A DNA stretch of 64,000 bases from JAKVCB01 sp965243695 (GCA_965243695.1 CBDEWC010000037.1:124001-188000), one strand, 5' to 3'. Positions 42,485 through 52,333 are shown, counted from the stretch's first letter. The notes: generated from the letters alone by a model not told the origin. Numbers and translations: made by a program.

Positions 42485-44893
42485 TCAACGTCGGCGAATC
42501 AGGCCGACCAGCGGCAGGAGGCTCGCCAGTAGCAATAGGGCTGTTGGTTCAGGTACGGCTGCTGCCGAACTGCCGGAGAGGCCAAAATTGCTTGCCCATT
42601 GGTTGTACTGCGCCAAGCCAATGGTGCCACCTGTCGGGTCGTTTGCAAGTGTTGTTTGGGTACCCACGGCGTCAGCCCAAAGGGTATAGTCCGCCGCATC
42701 GACCACTCCATCGTTATTGTAGTCAGCCGTCAAGCCGCCAGACCCGGTGACGATCGTCAGGTTGTCTTCAACGAAGTCCTGAAAAAACGTGGTCGAGATA
42801 AACGTGTTACCCAGGCCGAAGCCGGTTGCATCCATCGGGATCGTTCCGGGAGTGCCCGAATCTCCCGGTGCCAGTCGAATCGTATCCCCTCCCTGGGTGA
42901 CGTTTTTTACGAATCCTTCAATACCCTCGATGCCATTTTCGCCCACGGTCAATTCCAGCCCGACTTCGACAAAATCTCCCGGGTGACCGGTGAGGTTGCC
43001 AAAATTTTTCTGGATCGCGTTGCCTTCTCCATCCAGATAGACGAGTGAGTAGTGGTAATCGCTACTTTTGATGGCATATGCCAGTTCATCGCCCGCCGTT
43101 CCGTTGGCGATGGAATCGGTGCCGACTGCGATCCAAGATTCGTCGCCTCCGCCGGTGGAGTTATCCATCTGGATACTCACGCGAGCCCCATCGGGTAACG
43201 CTTCGCCATAGTCAAAGGCAGCACTTGTGTCACAACAGTCGGAGCTTTGCTGCCCCTGGATACCTTTTCCGGAATTGCCGATGCCGTCCACGACGACGGG
43301 ACTCAAGGCGCCATTGCCATAGGCGATCGAAAGATCTCCCTGCAGCCAGTTGCCTGATCCGATCGCGGCCGGTTGGCCAACCAGATTTCCCGGATTGTAG
43401 CTTTCAAAGTCATCGGTAAGCACCAAAGGTGGATCGGCCGGAGTTGCCGAAACGAAGGTGCCGCCGTTGTTGAATTTAAACAAATCAGCCGTCCCGCCTT
43501 CGAGGGTCAAGTCGAGGTGGTACTGTGAACCGCCGTCAGAAACTAGATTCACGGTTTCCACAAGCCCCGTGTGCCGGCTCAGGCGCTCGAGGCTGTTGAT
43601 GCCGCTGGTTCCGAAGTCAAACTCGAGACGGATTTGCTGACTTGTCTCGGCAGGAGTTCCGTTCGCATCGCTAAGGCCGTTCAGGACCATAAAGTAAGTA
43701 TCGTCGTCGTGGCCAAAATCTGTAAATGAAGCATCGAGTGGTTTGAAATAGCCCACCAAAACATCTCCTTCCAGGCCGACGTTCGTGCTTCCCAGATTTG
43801 TGGCTTGGATATCCGTGATGTAGGGATCCGCAGCGACGTCCCAGTTTGACAAAAAAACTTGCGGGTCCGAATCCACGTCGATGTAGTGCGGCACTTCATT
43901 GTACGCCGGTGTGCTGCCGTCCATGTGGCGGCCCGTGACGAATCGCAAGTCGGAACTCACTAATCTCACGAGTGCTGGCCCGAGATTCAGGCTTTGTCGA
44001 TTGGTTTCAGCCACCTGGTAGAACAAGGGTGTAGGGGTGTTTGTATTTTGTCCATTGAAGAGGACTGGCAGGAGATAGGGAGCTCGCCATTCATAAATAA
44101 AGTTGTCCTTAACCTTCATGCCGAACGTCCACAGCGCGAAATCGTTCAAGCGAAGTTCGGACTCGGAAAGAATATAGCCAGGAGCTGGAGGGTAATTGTC
44201 GTTCACCCAGCTTTGTGTGAAAAATCCAGCGGGGATTGGCCGGTTACCGGTGCCGTCATTGCCACGCAGCGCGGTTACACGATACTTTTCCAGGGGGCCG
44301 TAAAGCTCAGCCGGGCTGCCTCCGGCCAAAGTTCCACCAAACGGATAGGCATGCGAAAAGAGCATGTCCGGTTGAACGTCCGCCATGTAATCACGCAATT
44401 GTTCGGCCGTGTTGTGTCTGGGGCCCTGATTGGTGTAGGTGATCACGTCTGGCCAGCTTTGGTGCATGCTGTTGATGCTGTCTTTGAACAATTCCCGGTG
44501 GGCCGGCACCTGGATAGGAAGATTCTCGCCGCCGACACCCATGGTCCTTAGCATGGACATGTAGGGAAGTCCCTCTAACTCGACCTCCACTTGTTGTGCG
44601 TCGATTCCTGAAGTTGCCCAGGGCAAGCCAGGGGGGGCGGGCATCAGGCTGGCTTCGTAGGGCAGGCCAATGGTGTCGATCGTTGTAAAATTCGACTCGG
44701 CCCAGCGGGCCGTATCGAAATAGCCTGTTGACGCCACAGACACCTGGGCTTGTAACTGCAGGCCATGCTCCAGCAGGACGCGGTGTCCGCGGTCCAGTTC
44801 CAAGGCGGGGAGCAAGCGAGCCAAGCACCAACCACCAAGCAATCGCAAACCCAAAATCAATACTGCCTTTCTGGTGAAAAAAAGGCATTTCAT
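42485..44893 (-). CDS. Large exported protein with dockerin-like segment and PEP-CTERM tail
   Basis: Protein of 802 residues from the ATG at 44893, with AAGGGA 6 bases upstream. Order: a hydrophobic signal ('KAVLILGLRLLGGWCLARLL'); an N-terminal half of about 480 residues with 'SWPDVITYTNQGPRHNTAEQ' and 'MADVQPDMLFSHAYPFGG', possibly a glycoside hydrolase-like barrel; a beta-rich region from about 500 ('LVLTDDFESYNPGNLVGQPA') like a concanavalin/LamG-type module; a dockerin-like calcium motif ('TADYNNDGVVDAADYTLW'); and the PEP-CTERM tail 'VPEPTALLLLASLLPLVGL' then Arg. The dockerin-like plus PEP-CTERM ending is common in planctomycete exported proteins. No catalytic site could be confirmed; a role in polysaccharide handling is a guess. 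Confidence 0.75.
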   Translation of the reverse strand: MKCLFFTRKAVLILGLRLLGGWCLARLLPALELDRGHRVLLEHGLQLQAQVSVASTGYFDTARWAESNFTTIDTIGLPYEASLMPAPPGLPWATSGIDAQQVEVELEGLPYMSMLRTMGVGGENLPIQVPAHRELFKDSINSMHQSWPDVITYTNQGPRHNTAEQLRDYMADVQPDMLFSHAYPFGGTLAGGSPAELYGPLEKYRVTALRGNDGTGNRPIPAGFFTQSWVNDNYPPAPGYILSESELRLNDFALWTFGMKVKDNFIYEWRAPYLLPVLFNGQNTNTPTPLFYQVAETNRQSLNLGPALVRLVSSDLRFVTGRHMDGSTPAYNEVPHYIDVDSDPQVFLSNWDVAADPYITDIQATNLGSTNVGLEGDVLVGYFKPLDASFTDFGHDDDTYFMVLNGLSDANGTPAETSQQIRLEFDFGTSGINSLERLSRHTGLVETVNLVSDGGSQYHLDLTLEGGTADLFKFNNGGTFVSATPADPPLVLTDDFESYNPGNLVGQPAAIGSGNWLQGDLSIAYGNGALSPVVVDGIGNSGKGIQGQQSSDCCDTSAAFDYGEALPDGARVSIQMDNSTGGGDESWIAVGTDSIANGTAGDELAYAIKSSDYHYSLVYLDGEGNAIQKNFGNLTGHPGDFVEVGLELTVGENGIEGIEGFVKNVTQGGDTIRLAPGDSGTPGTIPMDATGFGLGNTFISTTFFQDFVEDNLTIVTGSGGLTADYNNDGVVDAADYTLWADAVGTQTTLANDPTGGTIGLAQYNQWASNFGLSGSSAAAVPEPTALLLLASLLPLVGLIRRR

Positions 44894-45267
44894 AATTCCC
44901 TTCCGGAGTGCGTGTAGGTTGTCGCCTGGCGCGCGAAAATGCAGCGCCTGCGACTCGGTTAGGCAGCGAAGTTTATTGTAACAGACAACTGCAGTCTGGG
45001 GTCCAATGGTGGACTTTCGACCTGTTGCTACTTGGGCGGTGATTTCCGATGGGTTTACCAGCTTTGATGGGCCGCTGCTCATTTTCGGCCAGACCATGGA
45101 GGACGATTTCTACCGCTGTTGGGACCTGCGTGTTGTTTTACGCTGGGCTGGAGGAATCCTATCTGGCAAGATCACTTCCGTTAGGGTACGTTGCCCGGGA
45201 GCCATGCGGGCGACACTTGCGGTTTAGGGTAGACTATTGAAACTGAACTCGGGGCGATCGGTACCTA
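44894..45267. other. Divergent spacer between the large PEP-CTERM gene and the membrane protein gene
   Basis: No gene supported. A TACAAT-like -10 on the minus strand near 44975-44982 could serve the PEP-CTERM gene, but the candidate -35 boxes are poorly spaced. Nothing else stands out. Confidence 0.35.
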
Positions 45268-46590
45268 ATGTCCGAGAATCAAACTCAAGGCCAGTTGAAC
45301 CAACCAGATCCGGCAAGCTTCTCGCACTCAACCGACTGGGAACAACTCGCTCCGACTCCACGCAAAGTTTCCGGAAGTATTAAGATTCAACTCCGGTTTT
45401 GGACTTTCGCCAGATCGGTTGGGGCAGAATTTATAGGTTTGTTAGTCGTTGGTTCGATTTGTATCGTCAGCGGGACAGTCTTCTTCGGGATCGGAAAGTC
45501 TTACCATCTTTTCGGCTTAATACCCATTCTTTTCGGGTTGGGGATCATGTTTGCATTGGTGGCTGTGCTGACGGTGCGCGGTAGCCGCAAGATAAAACTC
45601 TTGCGGGATGGGCAGCCTGCCCGGGCAACCATCAGCAAAGTGTGGAGCGGTACTCACGGGCGGTACACTTCCTATGCGCAGTTTGTGGAGGAAGGGGAAA
45701 GGTTTAAACAGAGTCTCCATCGGAATTCGTACTTATTGTCTTTAATGGGACGCCAAATGAGACGTTGGCGCTGCAAATTACGATTTGACAATGCGGGAAA
45801 AACCCAAGAAGTAAAAACTCGATTTGACCTTGGTGCGTGGCTGATGAAACCGGTTGGCGATCCGAATATTTTTGTCTTGCACAATCCGCAAAAAGTGCAA
45901 GAACTTGTTGCCGCAGACGCGTTGCCCCCAAACCTTGTGGTCGGTCCGGATGGCCAATGGGCCATGGATCAATCAACGAACCAGCTGGAAATCGTGTCCG
46001 CATTTTTTCGATCGTTTCCGCCAGTTCTTGGTACCTACGGTTCCGCCGCGATCGGTTATTCATTGTCCAATAAGGGCATGTTTAATGATGCCGCATCGGC
46101 AATACCGCCCTTGCTTGGGGCTGCGGTCGTGCTGTTGTTCACACTCACCCACGCGGTTGTCCCCGTTTTTTTTTACCACAAGTTCTTGAAACTGCAGAGC
46201 AATATCTTAAATCTCCACGCCGAGTCGACTTCCAAGCTAGAGCATCCCGGGACGGGGTGGACTCACAGGTTTGCTTCTGGCTTTATTTATTTACACATGG
46301 GATTATGGTATGGGGTACCCACAGTTTTATTCGCTTTTATGACTGGTGGGCTCAGTCTTCTGTGGGCAGCAGTGCACATCGCTTTTGCCAGGCGTCCTGC
46401 GCGAACGTGGTTGTGTCTGGAATATGGATCGACTTCGATGGCGTTACTGCTGTTTGTGGTCTGTTTTTCTGCGAACCGGCTTATTCCATACGGAATCGTG
46501 GTCGTGTTGTTCCAATCGCTGCTGCTGACACTACTCGATTGGAAGGGTCGAGCACTCTGGGTTCCCGGAACGACCACAGCGGTAGGGTAG
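45268..46590 (+). CDS. Multipass membrane protein of unknown function
   Basis: Protein of 440 residues with two hydrophobic segments near residues 50-105 ('FIGLLVVGSICIVSGTVFF', 'LIPILFGLGIMFALVAVL'). A soluble middle region with 'RKIKLLRDGQPARATISKVW' recalls DUF3592-type proteins, where a similar 'G-x-x-A-x-A-x-V' strand follows the first membrane pair. Further membrane segments lie near 270-310 and 345-430. No catalytic motif was found. It stands alone between the divergent PEP-CTERM gene and the convergent aminotransferase gene. I cannot assign a function. Confidence 0.7.
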   Translation: MSENQTQGQLNQPDPASFSHSTDWEQLAPTPRKVSGSIKIQLRFWTFARSVGAEFIGLLVVGSICIVSGTVFFGIGKSYHLFGLIPILFGLGIMFALVAVLTVRGSRKIKLLRDGQPARATISKVWSGTHGRYTSYAQFVEEGERFKQSLHRNSYLLSLMGRQMRRWRCKLRFDNAGKTQEVKTRFDLGAWLMKPVGDPNIFVLHNPQKVQELVAADALPPNLVVGPDGQWAMDQSTNQLEIVSAFFRSFPPVLGTYGSAAIGYSLSNKGMFNDAASAIPPLLGAAVVLLFTLTHAVVPVFFYHKFLKLQSNILNLHAESTSKLEHPGTGWTHRFASGFIYLHMGLWYGVPTVLFAFMTGGLSLLWAAVHIAFARRPARTWLCLEYGSTSMALLLFVVCFSANRLIPYGIVVVLFQSLLLTLLDWKGRALWVPGTTTAVG

Positions 46591-46788
46591 CCACGGTGTC
46601 TCGCCGATTTGAGCACGCATCATCGAACGGTTTCCTTGCACCCGAAAACGGCCAAGTCATTGCATGACGCCAAAAATAACCAGGGGATGCGGACAAGACG
46701 GCAAGCTGAGTAATGTTGGTTGCCATGAAACCGCAAAAAAACCAGCTAAGGGCCCTGCCGTTGATGGCAAGCAATCGTCGAAATGCCG

Positions 46789-48072
46789 TCACAGTGCTCT
46801 GGCCGCAGCGGCAAAGGCGGCGACCGTGGTGTCCACGTCCTCGGCCGTGTGCGTGATAGAAACGTAAAACTTGGTGTCGGGGCGAAAAATGCCACGGCTT
46901 AGCAATTGCTGGTTGAAGCGGGCCACGAGTGGCTTGTTGTTGGACAGGGAGTCGCGATAGGAGGTCACCGGCTGTTCGGTGATCAATACGTCAAAGACCG
47001 GAGGTTCTCCGATGACCTGAGCGGGGATTCCAGCCTCATCGAATGCTGTGCGGAGACCGCTCATGAGTTGCTCTCCGGTCGCGAAGAGTTGGTCGTAGGT
47101 GCCCGGCTTGCGCAAAATTTCCAGCGTTGCCAGGCCGGCGGCGGCGGCAATCGGGTTGCCATTTAACGTGCCGATCTGCGGCATGAAACGACCTTCTTCC
47201 CGCGCTTGCGGATCGAAATTACGCATCAGCTCTTCGCGTCCTGTGACCACAGCCAGCGGAAAGCCGCCGCTTACCACCTTGCCAAGCGTACAGAGGTCGG
47301 GCTCGACCCCGTAGTACTCTTGTGCTCCGCCGTAGGCCAGGCGAAAGCCAGTGACAATCTCGTCAAAGATCAGTGGCACGCCGAACCGTGCGGTGACGTC
47401 GCGCAAGGCCTCCAGAAAACCGGGGGCTGGTTTGACCACTCGCTGAAGCGGTTCGACGATGACGCCGCCCAGTTCATCGTGGTGGCGCTCGATGAGGGCT
47501 GTGGTTTTGTCGATATCATTGAACGGCGCCACCAGCATCTCGCCTGCAATGCAACCTGGCAACCCGGCCGAATCGGGTTCCGCCGTAGGCAACTCGGCCG
47601 TACCGGTGGCAAGCGTGCTCATCAGGGCATAGTCGTTCATGCCGTGATAACCGCCCTCAAATTTGAGGATCTTGTCGCGCCGGCGGGAGGCGCGGGCAGC
47701 CCGCATGGCGTACAGCGTTGCTTCGGTCCCGGTGCTGGTAAAGCGGACCTGCTCGGCGCAGGGGACCGCGTCAACGATCTGCTGCGCGAGTGCAATGGCC
47801 AGTTCGTGGGTGGCGAAAAAGGTAGTGCCCCCTTCGAGTTGCTTGCGTACTGCAGCCACCACGCGGGGGTGGGCATGCCCACACACCAAGGGGCCTGACC
47901 CCAGCAGGTAGTCGATGTACTCATTGCCGCTGACATCCCAGACGTGACTGTTGGCTCCGCGATGCAGAATGGTATCGTCGTAAACGTTACCCACACTACC
48001 GCCGGGAAGCAGTTGGTGTGCCTGCGCGACAAGGGCACGGTGTTCTTCACTGAAAGTTCGGTTCGTGGTCAA
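46789..48072 (-). CDS. Class III aminotransferase, glutamate-1-semialdehyde aminomutase-like
   Basis: PLP enzyme of 427 residues. I chose the TTG at 48072, which has AGGAAAG about 7 bases upstream; the open frame reaches 48126. Motifs: 'AHQLLPGGSVGNVY' as in GSA aminomutases, 'VRFTSTGTEATLYAMRAAR', 'FEGGYHGMNDYALMST', 'GVPLIFDEIVTGFRLAYGG' (PLP-binding Asp) and the Schiff-base lysine in 'LCTLGKVVSGGFPLAVVTG'. 'PQIGTLNGNPIAAAAGLATL' is near the end. True HemL makes 5-aminolevulinate, but divergent members are common in planctomycetes and this one neighbours sugar-oxidation genes. A role in amino-sugar or other amine metabolism is equally possible. Confidence 0.8.
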   Translation of the reverse strand: MTTNRTFSEEHRALVAQAHQLLPGGSVGNVYDDTILHRGANSHVWDVSGNEYIDYLLGSGPLVCGHAHPRVVAAVRKQLEGGTTFFATHELAIALAQQIVDAVPCAEQVRFTSTGTEATLYAMRAARASRRRDKILKFEGGYHGMNDYALMSTLATGTAELPTAEPDSAGLPGCIAGEMLVAPFNDIDKTTALIERHHDELGGVIVEPLQRVVKPAPGFLEALRDVTARFGVPLIFDEIVTGFRLAYGGAQEYYGVEPDLCTLGKVVSGGFPLAVVTGREELMRNFDPQAREEGRFMPQIGTLNGNPIAAAAGLATLEILRKPGTYDQLFATGEQLMSGLRTAFDEAGIPAQVIGEPPVFDVLITEQPVTSYRDSLSNNKPLVARFNQQLLSRGIFRPDTKFYVSITHTAEDVDTTVAAFAAAARAL

Positions 48073-48474
48073 GTGTTTACTTTCCTGGCAGTGAACGATG
48101 GCTTCAGTTCGCCATCTTCGGCACAAAGTTTTCTATCGATGGTCCTGACCATTTTTAGCAGGTTGTTCAGTCAGGCAGGCAACCAAGTCAGGCAGGCAAC
48201 CAAGTCAGGCAGGCAACCAAGTCAGGCAGGCAACCAAGTCAGGCAGGCCTGTTGACCAACGTACTTGACGGACGAATGGCTGGCCAAGGGGGCCGCCTGG
48301 ATTCACCAAAGAAAAACGGGTGGGATCCAGCGTCGGTTGCCGTCGATCCATCGTTCCCTTCTAATAATAAGGTGCGTTTGTCCTTTTTGGTATATTTGGT
48401 TTGAGGTGATAGGGTCCATGTTGCAGTCCACGTAGGATTCGGGATCCTTTATTTTTTGGTGAGGGCTTTTAAAT
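48073..48474. other. Divergent spacer with a 17-bp tandem repeat
   Basis: About 400 bases between the aminotransferase and the first Gfo/Idh/MocA gene. No gene is supported. The repeat at 48170-48248 is the only clear structure. Confidence 0.5.
48170..48248. repeat. 17-bp tandem repeat, 4.6 exact copies
   Basis: The unit GTCAGGCAGGCAACCAA is repeated exactly four times (48170-48237) and followed by an 11-base partial copy. It lies about 100 bases from the aminotransferase start and 227 from the Gfo/Idh/MocA start. There are no spacers between units, so it is not a CRISPR array. Confidence 0.95.
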
Positions 48475-49797
48475 ATGGGCACGTCCGATCGACGCGGCTT
48501 TATCAAGCGGACCAGTGCAGGCGTGGCGACTGCGGTAGCGACAACGCTTCCTGCGGTTGCCGGGAGCGAGTCGTCGGCTGGAGATCTACGGATTGGTTTG
48601 ATCGGTGCGGGTGGGCGAGGTCAGCACGTAGCACAGCTGATGGCCGGGGAGGATGGGGTCCAAATTTCCCACGTTTGCGATCCCGATCAAAAGCGACTGG
48701 CCAAGGCGGCGAAGACGTTGGAGATTAACTCAGCCAATGCGGTCACTGACATGCGCCGCATTCTCGACGACCCAACGGTCGACGCGGTCCTCATCGCAAC
48801 TCCCGACCATTGGCACGCCCCGGCGGCCATCCTCGCATGTGACGCTGGCAAACACGTCTATGTCGAAAAGCCGTGTTCGCACAACATTCGTGAAGGACGA
48901 TTGCTGGTCGAGGCAGCCCGCCGCAATGGCCGGGTGGTCCAGCATGGCACGCAGGTTCGCAGTACAACCATGATGCAGGAGGCCACGCAATTATTGCACG
49001 AGGGGATCATTGGCAACGTGTTGGTTGCGCGGGTCTGGAACGTGCAAAAACGAGGTGGCATTGGCCACGGAAAAAGGGTGCCCGTGCCTCCAGGAATTGA
49101 TTTTGATTTATGGGTGGGGCCAGCTCCCATGCGGGCCTATCACGACAACCTGCTTCATGGTCACTGGCATTGGTGGACGGACTTTGGAACCGGCGACATG
49201 GGCAACGATGGCGTGCATGACCTCGACTATGGTCGCTGGGGCCTGGGGGTAACGACGCACCCCGCAAAGATCAGCGCCGCCGGTGGTAAGTACTTTTTTG
49301 ACGATGACCAGCAATTTCCCGATACCCAGCAGGTTTGCTTCGAGTATCCCGGGGACGGCAAGCCGGGCAACCAGCGGATGCTGATCTACGAACAGCGTCT
49401 TTGGTCGACGAACTATCCTTCCGTCTATAACGTCGACAGCGGCGTAGAGTTTTATGGAACCGACGGGCGGATGTTTTTAAGCCGCCGGGGAAAAATTCAG
49501 GTTTTAGAACCAGGCAATAAGCCTGTTCCTGTCTCGGTCAAGCCTGTTGGGCAAGATGACAATGCCCATGTGGCCGACTTTATGGATTCGATTCGGAACG
49601 AGCGCCGGCCCAATGCAGATATTGAAATTGGTCACCTGACAGCCAGTCTTGCTCATTTGGGTAACTTGGCCACCCTGCTGGGGCGCAGTCTCCAGTTCGA
49701 TCCCGTTACCGAGCAGATAGTGGGCGACCCCGAGGCCGACGCACTGGTGAGACGGACCTATCGGGAACATTGGGCCGTTCCCCGGGGAGTGGGCTAA
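48475..49797 (+). CDS. Tat-exported Gfo/Idh/MocA family oxidoreductase (copy 1)
   Basis: NAD(P)-dependent sugar dehydrogenase-like protein, 440 residues. The Tat signal is 'DRRGFIKRTSAGVATAVATT'. The Rossmann domain follows with 'RIGLIGAGGRGQHVAQLMAG', 'VLIATPDHWHAPAAILACDA' and the family's catalytic lysine in 'KHVYVEKPCSHNIREGRLL'. The C-terminal domain contains 'WHWWTDFGTGDMGNDGVHDL', typical of the planctomycete exported subgroup. Tat export with cofactor bound would allow work outside the cytoplasm, as proposed for glycoside-processing members such as GH109-like proteins. The substrate is unknown. A CehA/McbA hydrolase gene follows 120 bases downstream. Confidence 0.88.
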   Translation: MGTSDRRGFIKRTSAGVATAVATTLPAVAGSESSAGDLRIGLIGAGGRGQHVAQLMAGEDGVQISHVCDPDQKRLAKAAKTLEINSANAVTDMRRILDDPTVDAVLIATPDHWHAPAAILACDAGKHVYVEKPCSHNIREGRLLVEAARRNGRVVQHGTQVRSTTMMQEATQLLHEGIIGNVLVARVWNVQKRGGIGHGKRVPVPPGIDFDLWVGPAPMRAYHDNLLHGHWHWWTDFGTGDMGNDGVHDLDYGRWGLGVTTHPAKISAAGGKYFFDDDQQFPDTQQVCFEYPGDGKPGNQRMLIYEQRLWSTNYPSVYNVDSGVEFYGTDGRMFLSRRGKIQVLEPGNKPVPVSVKPVGQDDNAHVADFMDSIRNERRPNADIEIGHLTASLAHLGNLATLLGRSLQFDPVTEQIVGDPEADALVRRTYREHWAVPRGVG

Positions 49798-49917
49798 GTG
49801 GATTTGTGCCACTGATTGCTTATTGGATGGTTATGGCCCCCAGTGATAAGGCGACACAGGCAGGATTCATACTTGTTTTTTCTTCACTAGTACTTTCATG
49901 ACAGATGTGAAATCACC

Positions 49918-52302
49918 ATGCCAAAAAGAATCCTGTTATCTTTTGCGACTCTTTTAGGAGTTTTGCCGCTGGTAACCCTTCAGGCCAGGCAGTTGGCCTA
50001 CGTTGAGACCGTCGAGGCACAGCCATTGATTGCTGCCACCGAGAGGGTGGTCGCGGCACTTGATTACGCCGGTGCGCCACTGGCAAAAGAGGATGCAGAA
50101 AACCTGCAGGCGATGATGGCGGGCGCAGATAACAAAACAGTCGTTCGTGGGATCCAGGACGTTTTGGATCGCTACTGCCTGGCGGGGGTTCATATCAACG
50201 CCGAAAGCCGGGTGAAAGTGGCGGAGGGCCCGGCACCAAAAATACTTGCCCAACAGGGGTGGCGCACCTTTCTGGTGAAGGTTCACAACGAGGCAGGTAT
50301 TACCCCCGTTTTGAAGGCCGAAAGTCCCCAGGCACAGCCGGTTTACATGAGGGGAAAGAACCCGCGCCAGCGTCCACTGACCGACGAGCAACTGGTAACT
50401 CCTGCCGAGGCGCGCCAGCGGTTCCTGGAACTTGCCATGTTTGACAAGCAGCCGCTCAAACCGAAGTTGTCGGGCCTGGCGCTGGAATACCGAGTGATTC
50501 AATTGTTCAGCCGGGACAAGGGGCACCGCGAGGCAGAACTCGCATTCAACGTGGGACAGGGAACCCAGGATATTGGTTTTCGCAACAGTGTGCCTATTTT
50601 GTTTCAGTGCGAGCCATCGACCGAGGTTGCCTTGCGGGTACGGGATGTCGACGGGAAGCCTACGACGGCTGCCTTTACGGTGCGCGATGCGTTGGGCCGG
50701 GTCTACCCGAACCCTGCCCGCCGTCTTGCCCCCGATTTCTTTTTTCATAGCCAGGTTTATCGGGCAGACGGCGAAACGATTACGTTGCCGCCGGGCAAGT
50801 ACAACGTGACCATCACCCGTGGTCCCGAATACCTGAGCGAAACCAGAACGTTTGAGGTTGAGTCAGGAAAACCGCATCGCGAGGAATTTCAGCTCAAACG
50901 GTGGACCCATCCGGCAGGCCGCCGGTGGTACTCTGGAGATCACCACATCCATGCCGCTGGGTGTGCGCATTACGATAGCCCGACCGAAGGAGTCGGGCCT
51001 CCCGACATGATGCGACACATTCTGGGCGAAGATCTTAACGTCGGTTGCGTGTTAACCTGGGGGCCATGCTGGTATTCGCAAAAACAGTTTTTCGAAGGAA
51101 AGACGTCGGAGTTATCCCAAGGGAACTACGTCATGCGGTATGACGTGGAAGTGAGCGGGTTTCCCTCCTCCCATGCCGGCCATCTCTGCTTGTTGCGGTT
51201 GACCGAAGACGATTACCCGGGCACAACCCTCCTGGAGGAGTGGCCCAGTTGGACGCTTCCTGTTTTGAAGTGGGGGAAAGACCAGGGAGGAGTGGTTGGT
51301 TACAGTCACAGTGGCTGGGGGCTTGCGCTTCCCGATTATGATCGTCGCGATACCCAGGCCAACAGGGACGATCGTCGGCGGGTGGACAATGGGCAAGGAG
51401 AGGATGCCGACACGCTACCCGATTACGCAATGCCTCCCTTTGACGGGATTGGTGCCAACGAGTTTATTGTCGCGGTGGCTCACGACACGTGTCATTTTAT
51501 CTCGGCCGTGGATACGCCGGTCATCTGGGAACTCAACATCTGGTACCACACGCTCAACTGTGGGATGCGGTCTCGGATCAGTGGCGAAACCGATTTTCCC
51601 TGCATCTATGACGAAAAAGTCGGGCTCGGACGAATTTACGTCAAGCTGCCGGAAGATGAGCCATTGACTTTCGACAATTGGATTTTTGGCGTCTTGGACG
51701 GGCGTAGTTATTGTGGGGATGGTCGCAGTCATGTTTTTGATTTCCAGGTGAATGACGTAGCCGTTGGAGAGCCTGGCAGCGGTGGAGAGATTAGCCAGCT
51801 AAATCTCGGGGAGCCAGGCCCCGTGCGGGTGCAGTTTGATGTGGCTGCGCGTCTGTCTGAACATCAAGACGAGAAGACAATCGCAATCCGTTCCAGTCGG
51901 CTGGACAAGCAACCCTACTGGCATATTGAGCGGTGCCGGGTTGGTGACTCTCGTCGTGTACCGGTCGAAGTGATCGTGAATGGATACCCGGTTGCACGTC
52001 AGGAGATTGAGGCAGATGGTTCAACGCAATCTCTCGAATTTGATGTCGATATCGACCATTCCAGCTGGGTTGCCGTACGGATTTTGCCGTCGGTTCACAC
52101 CAATCCGATTTTTGTAGAAGTGGGCGGAAAGCCTATTCGTGCCAGTCGCCGGAGTGCCCAGTGGTGTCGGGAAGCGGTCGATGTGTGTTGGGAAGCCAAG
52201 AAAGGTCAGATTCGCGAAGCGGAATTGCCTGCGGCCGAGGCCGCCTACAATCAAGCCCGTGATGTGTATGACGATATTCAGGCCGAGAGCGTTGCTGACT
52301 GA
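49918..52302 (+). CDS. Secreted CehA/McbA-family metallohydrolase
   Basis: Protein of 794 residues with a signal peptide ('KRILLSFATLLGVLPLVTLQ'). The first 330 residues are an N-terminal extension with an immunoglobulin-like region ('GKYNVTITRGPEYLSETRTF'). The PHP-like metal site begins at 'RWYSGDHHIHAAGCAHY' (HHIH at 342-345) and continues with 'GGVVGYSHSGWGLALPD' (His near 464) and 'CGMRSRISGETDFPCIYDEK', the family's late His/Asp region. CehA and McbA hydrolyse carbamate and related bonds in characterised soil bacteria; the natural substrates of the large planctomycete members are unknown. It follows the Tat-exported oxidoreductase on the same strand, so a joint extracytoplasmic pathway is plausible. 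Confidence 0.8.
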   Translation: MPKRILLSFATLLGVLPLVTLQARQLAYVETVEAQPLIAATERVVAALDYAGAPLAKEDAENLQAMMAGADNKTVVRGIQDVLDRYCLAGVHINAESRVKVAEGPAPKILAQQGWRTFLVKVHNEAGITPVLKAESPQAQPVYMRGKNPRQRPLTDEQLVTPAEARQRFLELAMFDKQPLKPKLSGLALEYRVIQLFSRDKGHREAELAFNVGQGTQDIGFRNSVPILFQCEPSTEVALRVRDVDGKPTTAAFTVRDALGRVYPNPARRLAPDFFFHSQVYRADGETITLPPGKYNVTITRGPEYLSETRTFEVESGKPHREEFQLKRWTHPAGRRWYSGDHHIHAAGCAHYDSPTEGVGPPDMMRHILGEDLNVGCVLTWGPCWYSQKQFFEGKTSELSQGNYVMRYDVEVSGFPSSHAGHLCLLRLTEDDYPGTTLLEEWPSWTLPVLKWGKDQGGVVGYSHSGWGLALPDYDRRDTQANRDDRRRVDNGQGEDADTLPDYAMPPFDGIGANEFIVAVAHDTCHFISAVDTPVIWELNIWYHTLNCGMRSRISGETDFPCIYDEKVGLGRIYVKLPEDEPLTFDNWIFGVLDGRSYCGDGRSHVFDFQVNDVAVGEPGSGGEISQLNLGEPGPVRVQFDVAARLSEHQDEKTIAIRSSRLDKQPYWHIERCRVGDSRRVPVEVIVNGYPVARQEIEADGSTQSLEFDVDIDHSSWVAVRILPSVHTNPIFVEVGGKPIRASRRSAQWCREAVDVCWEAKKGQIREAELPAAEAAYNQARDVYDDIQAESVAD

Positions 52303-52333
52303 AGCCTGGCAAAACCGTGCCGCCGAGGATGGG

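Noticed and set aside
48170..48248. Regular repeat that might be taken for a CRISPR array
   Set aside because: Units are contiguous and 17 bp long with no spacers, and no cas gene is present.
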